Part shown: piece by piece, positions 60,828 to 62,068 of the stretch | How positions within the stretch are numbered: the first letter of the stretch is position 1 | Layout of the letters: the number at the start of each line of letters is the position of its first letter | Origin: an uncultured Pseudomonadota bacterium | Lineage (GTDB): Bacteria; Myxococcota_A; UBA796; UBA9615 | Assembly: GCA_937891735.1 (NCBI GenBank) | Contig: CALAGR010000008.1 | Span: 1 to 62,068 of the forward strand | Length of the DNA: 62,068 nt | Reading direction: 5' to 3' | The notes under the pieces: generated by a model | The model's input: only the letters and a program-made list of their open reading frames with translations | Databases searched by the model: none | Told to the model about the DNA's origin: nothing | Position numbers and translations under genes: made by a program

Positions 60828-60985
60828 GATCCGCGAACCAGCCGGGGGTGGGTGCCGGGCCTCTCCCCCGCCGGTTCGCCGCTGGGACCGACGACCGGCC
60901 AAAGCCGCCCCTGGAGGGGCCAAAGTCACCCCTGCCGGCGAACGAGGTCGGGGCAGGTGCCGCATGCCCATCCACCTGGTTCGTC
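60828..60985. repeat. 158-bp direct repeat, copy A
   Basis: It runs from GATCCGCGAACC to ACCTGGTTCGTC and is matched without gaps by copy B at 61766-61923, about 88% identical by eye. Inside is an imperfect stem (CGCGAACCAGCCGGGGG pairing with CCCCCGCCGGTTCGC) and two tandem GGCCAAAG units. The copies frame the CBS gene. No coding potential is evident. Confidence 0.85.
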
Positions 60986-61173
60986 ACGGGCCCACCCCTC
61001 CCGGCGAGCGCCGGAGTGGCACGACCCCTGCACAACCCCATGGGGCGTTCCCTGAGTGAGGTCAGGGGGGCCCACACGCGGGCAGATGCCCTCGGATGGC
61101 GTGCAATCTCGCTCGGTTTCCCGCGGAGCGGAGCCAGCGCCCGGGAAGACCGGGTCCACAGGAGGAGAACGAC

Positions 61174-61656
61174 ATGGGGACAGTAAAGAGAATCCTGGCC
61201 CGAAAGGCCCAGAGGGCGGTCCTGACCACGACGCCACACACCCTGGTCTACGACGCCATCGCGGTGATCGCCGAGCATGGCGTGGGGGCCCTGGTGGTGA
61301 CCGAAGAGGACGAGGTGGTGGGCATCGTGACCGAGCGCGACTACCTGCGAGAGGTCGTCCTGAAGGACCGCTCCAGTCGAGCCACCCCCGTGGAGACGAT
61401 CATGTCCAGGCCCGTCGTCACCGTGGATCCCAACGAGACGATCGACCGCTGCATGGAGCTGATGACCAGCCACCGGTTCCGCCACCTCCCGGTCCTGGAG
61501 GACGGCGAGCTGGTGGGCGTGATCTCCATCGGCGACTGCGTCAAGCAGCAGGTGCGGGAGCACACGGCGGAGATCCACTTCCTGCACGACTACATCAACG
61601 GCGGTCCGACCGTGGTCCGGGAGAGGGCGGCCGAGCGGGCCAGCCAGCGGGGCTGA
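61174..61656 (+). CDS. CBS-domain pair protein
   Basis: A 160-residue cytoplasmic protein made of two CBS domains: VYDAIAVIAEHGVGALVVTE...VGIVTERDY and IDRCMELMTSHRFRHLPVLED...VGVISIGD. A strong AGGAGG lies 8 bp before the ATG. CBS pairs bind adenine nucleotides and tell a partner about energy state; here no partner domain is attached. A short Arg-rich C-terminus is present. The gene stands alone between two 158-bp repeats. Confidence 0.92.
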   Translation: MGTVKRILARKAQRAVLTTTPHTLVYDAIAVIAEHGVGALVVTEEDEVVGIVTERDYLREVVLKDRSSRATPVETIMSRPVVTVDPNETIDRCMELMTSHRFRHLPVLEDGELVGVISIGDCVKQQVREHTAEIHFLHDYINGGPTVVRERAAERASQRG

Positions 61657-61694
61657 GGGCGGACCGGGTGCGGTGACCGCGCCGGGGCGAGGCA

Positions 61695-61763
61695 GCCCCG
61701 AGCGGGGCGAACCAGCGGGGGGGACCTGCGGCATCTCCCCCCCGCTGGTTCGCCTCTCGGGGC
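61695..61763. repeat. Long hairpin after the CBS gene
   Basis: GCCCCGAGCGGGGCGAACCA at 61695 continues to 61724 and pairs with 61736-61763, with one small indel and an 11-bp loop. The stem is close to 28 bp. Its core, GCGAACCAGCGGGGG, also occurs in both orientations within the 158-bp repeats, so these elements share ancestry. It may end CBS transcription, but there is no T-run. Confidence 0.8.
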
Positions 61764-61765
61764 GC

Positions 61766-61923
61766 GATCCGCGAACCAGCCGGGGGTGGGTGCCGGACCT
61801 GTCCCCCGCTGGTTCGCCGCTGGGTCCGACATGCGGCCAAAGCCACCCGTGGAGGCGCCAAAGCCACCCCTGGCGGCGAACGAAGTCGAGGCAGGTGCCG
61901 CAGGTCTACCCACCTGGTTCGTC
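61766..61923. repeat. 158-bp direct repeat, copy B
   Basis: Gap-free partner of copy A, 938 bp downstream in the same orientation, with about 18 differences spread along its length. It holds the better preserved stem: GCGAACCAGC (61771-61780) and GCTGGTTCGC (61808-61817) are exact reverse complements. Confidence 0.85.
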
Positions 61924-62044
61924 GGGGGCCGACCGCGCGCCACTCCAGGCCGCCTGCGCCAGGCGTCCCGGCGCCCGCTGCGCCATGCTCACGCGGACTG
62001 ACGGGACCGCGATCCCTACACTCCGGGGCCTGCCTGGAGATCCC

Positions 62045-62068
62045 ATGAGCGACCCCTGCGCCCTGTGC
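62045..62068 (+). CDS. Start of a gene cut by the window edge
   Basis: ATG at 62045 preceded by CTGGAGATCCC; eight codons are visible (MSDPCALC) before the window ends. The spacing and short leader look like a true start, but with so little sequence nothing can be said on function. Confidence 0.35.

Larger units (their letters stand above)
60691..61173. other. Intergenic region, 483 bp, with regulator box and 158-bp repeat
   Basis: No believable gene is seen between the divergent decarboxylase and CBS genes. The first 140 bp are purine-rich on the plus strand and hold the TTAC direct-repeat box (60796-60811). Repeat A occupies 60828-60985. The last 190 bp precede the CBS gene and have no recognised promoter. 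Confidence 0.6.
61657..62044. other. Intergenic region, 388 bp, with hairpin and 158-bp repeat
   Basis: No gene is seen between the CBS gene and the start codon at 62045. The region holds the large inverted repeat at 61695-61763 and direct repeat B at 61766-61923. The last 120 bp contain no recognised element apart from CTGGAG just before the next ATG. Confidence 0.6.

Overview
This is a high-GC window (roughly 70% G+C by eye) from a Gram-negative bacterium that is almost certainly a member of the Myxococcota or a close deltaproteobacterial relative. The evidence is repeated MopE-type 'DxDNDCDGxIDEG' repeat proteins, several C-termini of MYXO-CTERM type (Cys motif, hydrophobic helix, Arg cluster), a DUF2330 protein, a Ser/Thr kinase fused to a formylglycine-enzyme-like domain, and many lipoproteins. 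No rRNA, tRNA, CRISPR array, integrase or transposase was seen, and base composition is even throughout, so this looks like chromosome rather than a mobile island.

Layout. 1-4.4 kb: an unknown protein, then two overlapping ABC exporter half-transporters that fit a heterodimeric exporter with one degenerate ATP site. 4.4-9.7 kb: an FHA/winged-helix protein, a periplasmic TPR protein, an SbcD-like phosphoesterase and a P-type cation ATPase. 9.8-11.8 kb: an SHP/DHC-type c-cytochrome operon in which the membrane cytochrome b is fused to a second diheme domain. 12-23.4 kb: a DMT-type permease and secreted or surface proteins (lamin-tail lipoprotein, diheme cytochrome lipoprotein, GH1 lipoprotein, a 1081-residue MopE protein that looks like two proteins fused in frame, a WxxGxW-repeat protein) plus a host-attachment-family protein. 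23.4-26.6 kb: a MacA/ABC ATPase/FtsX-type permease efflux operon.

26.6-43.5 kb is a signalling region. A Ser/Thr kinase-FGE protein lies divergent to an operon of HTH-REC, hybrid histidine kinase and HD-GYP protein. A TetR repressor with a clear palindromic operator faces a sphingosine-phosphate-lyase-like PLP enzyme coupled to an M81 peptidase. A five-gene minus-strand operon follows (small helical protein, REC-HDOD, second HTH-REC, lone REC, CheB-CheR-PAS).

43.5-52.2 kb: more surface proteins (CarboxypepD_reg-like lipoprotein, DUF2330 protein, a protein with both a lipobox and a MYXO-CTERM, a MopE lipoprotein), a YfhO-like membrane protein coupled to a TDP2-like phosphodiesterase, and an acidic-linker lipoprotein.

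52.2-60.7 kb is the most novel part: a compact minus-strand operon of a fold-type-III PLP decarboxylase, a urea-transporter domain fused to an M23/LytM peptidase domain, a TPR plus predicted outer-membrane barrel protein, a small secreted TPR protein, an RstA/RstB-like two-component system and a short-chain dehydrogenase. Genes from the decarboxylase to the sensor kinase are spaced by 10 bp or less. They could form an envelope-spanning transport or wall-sensing system with its own regulator. A rare 16-bp direct-repeat motif upstream of this operon recurs between the FHA and TPR genes at 5.3 kb. The right edge has a CBS-domain gene framed by two 158-bp direct repeats and a large hairpin, then the first codons of another gene.
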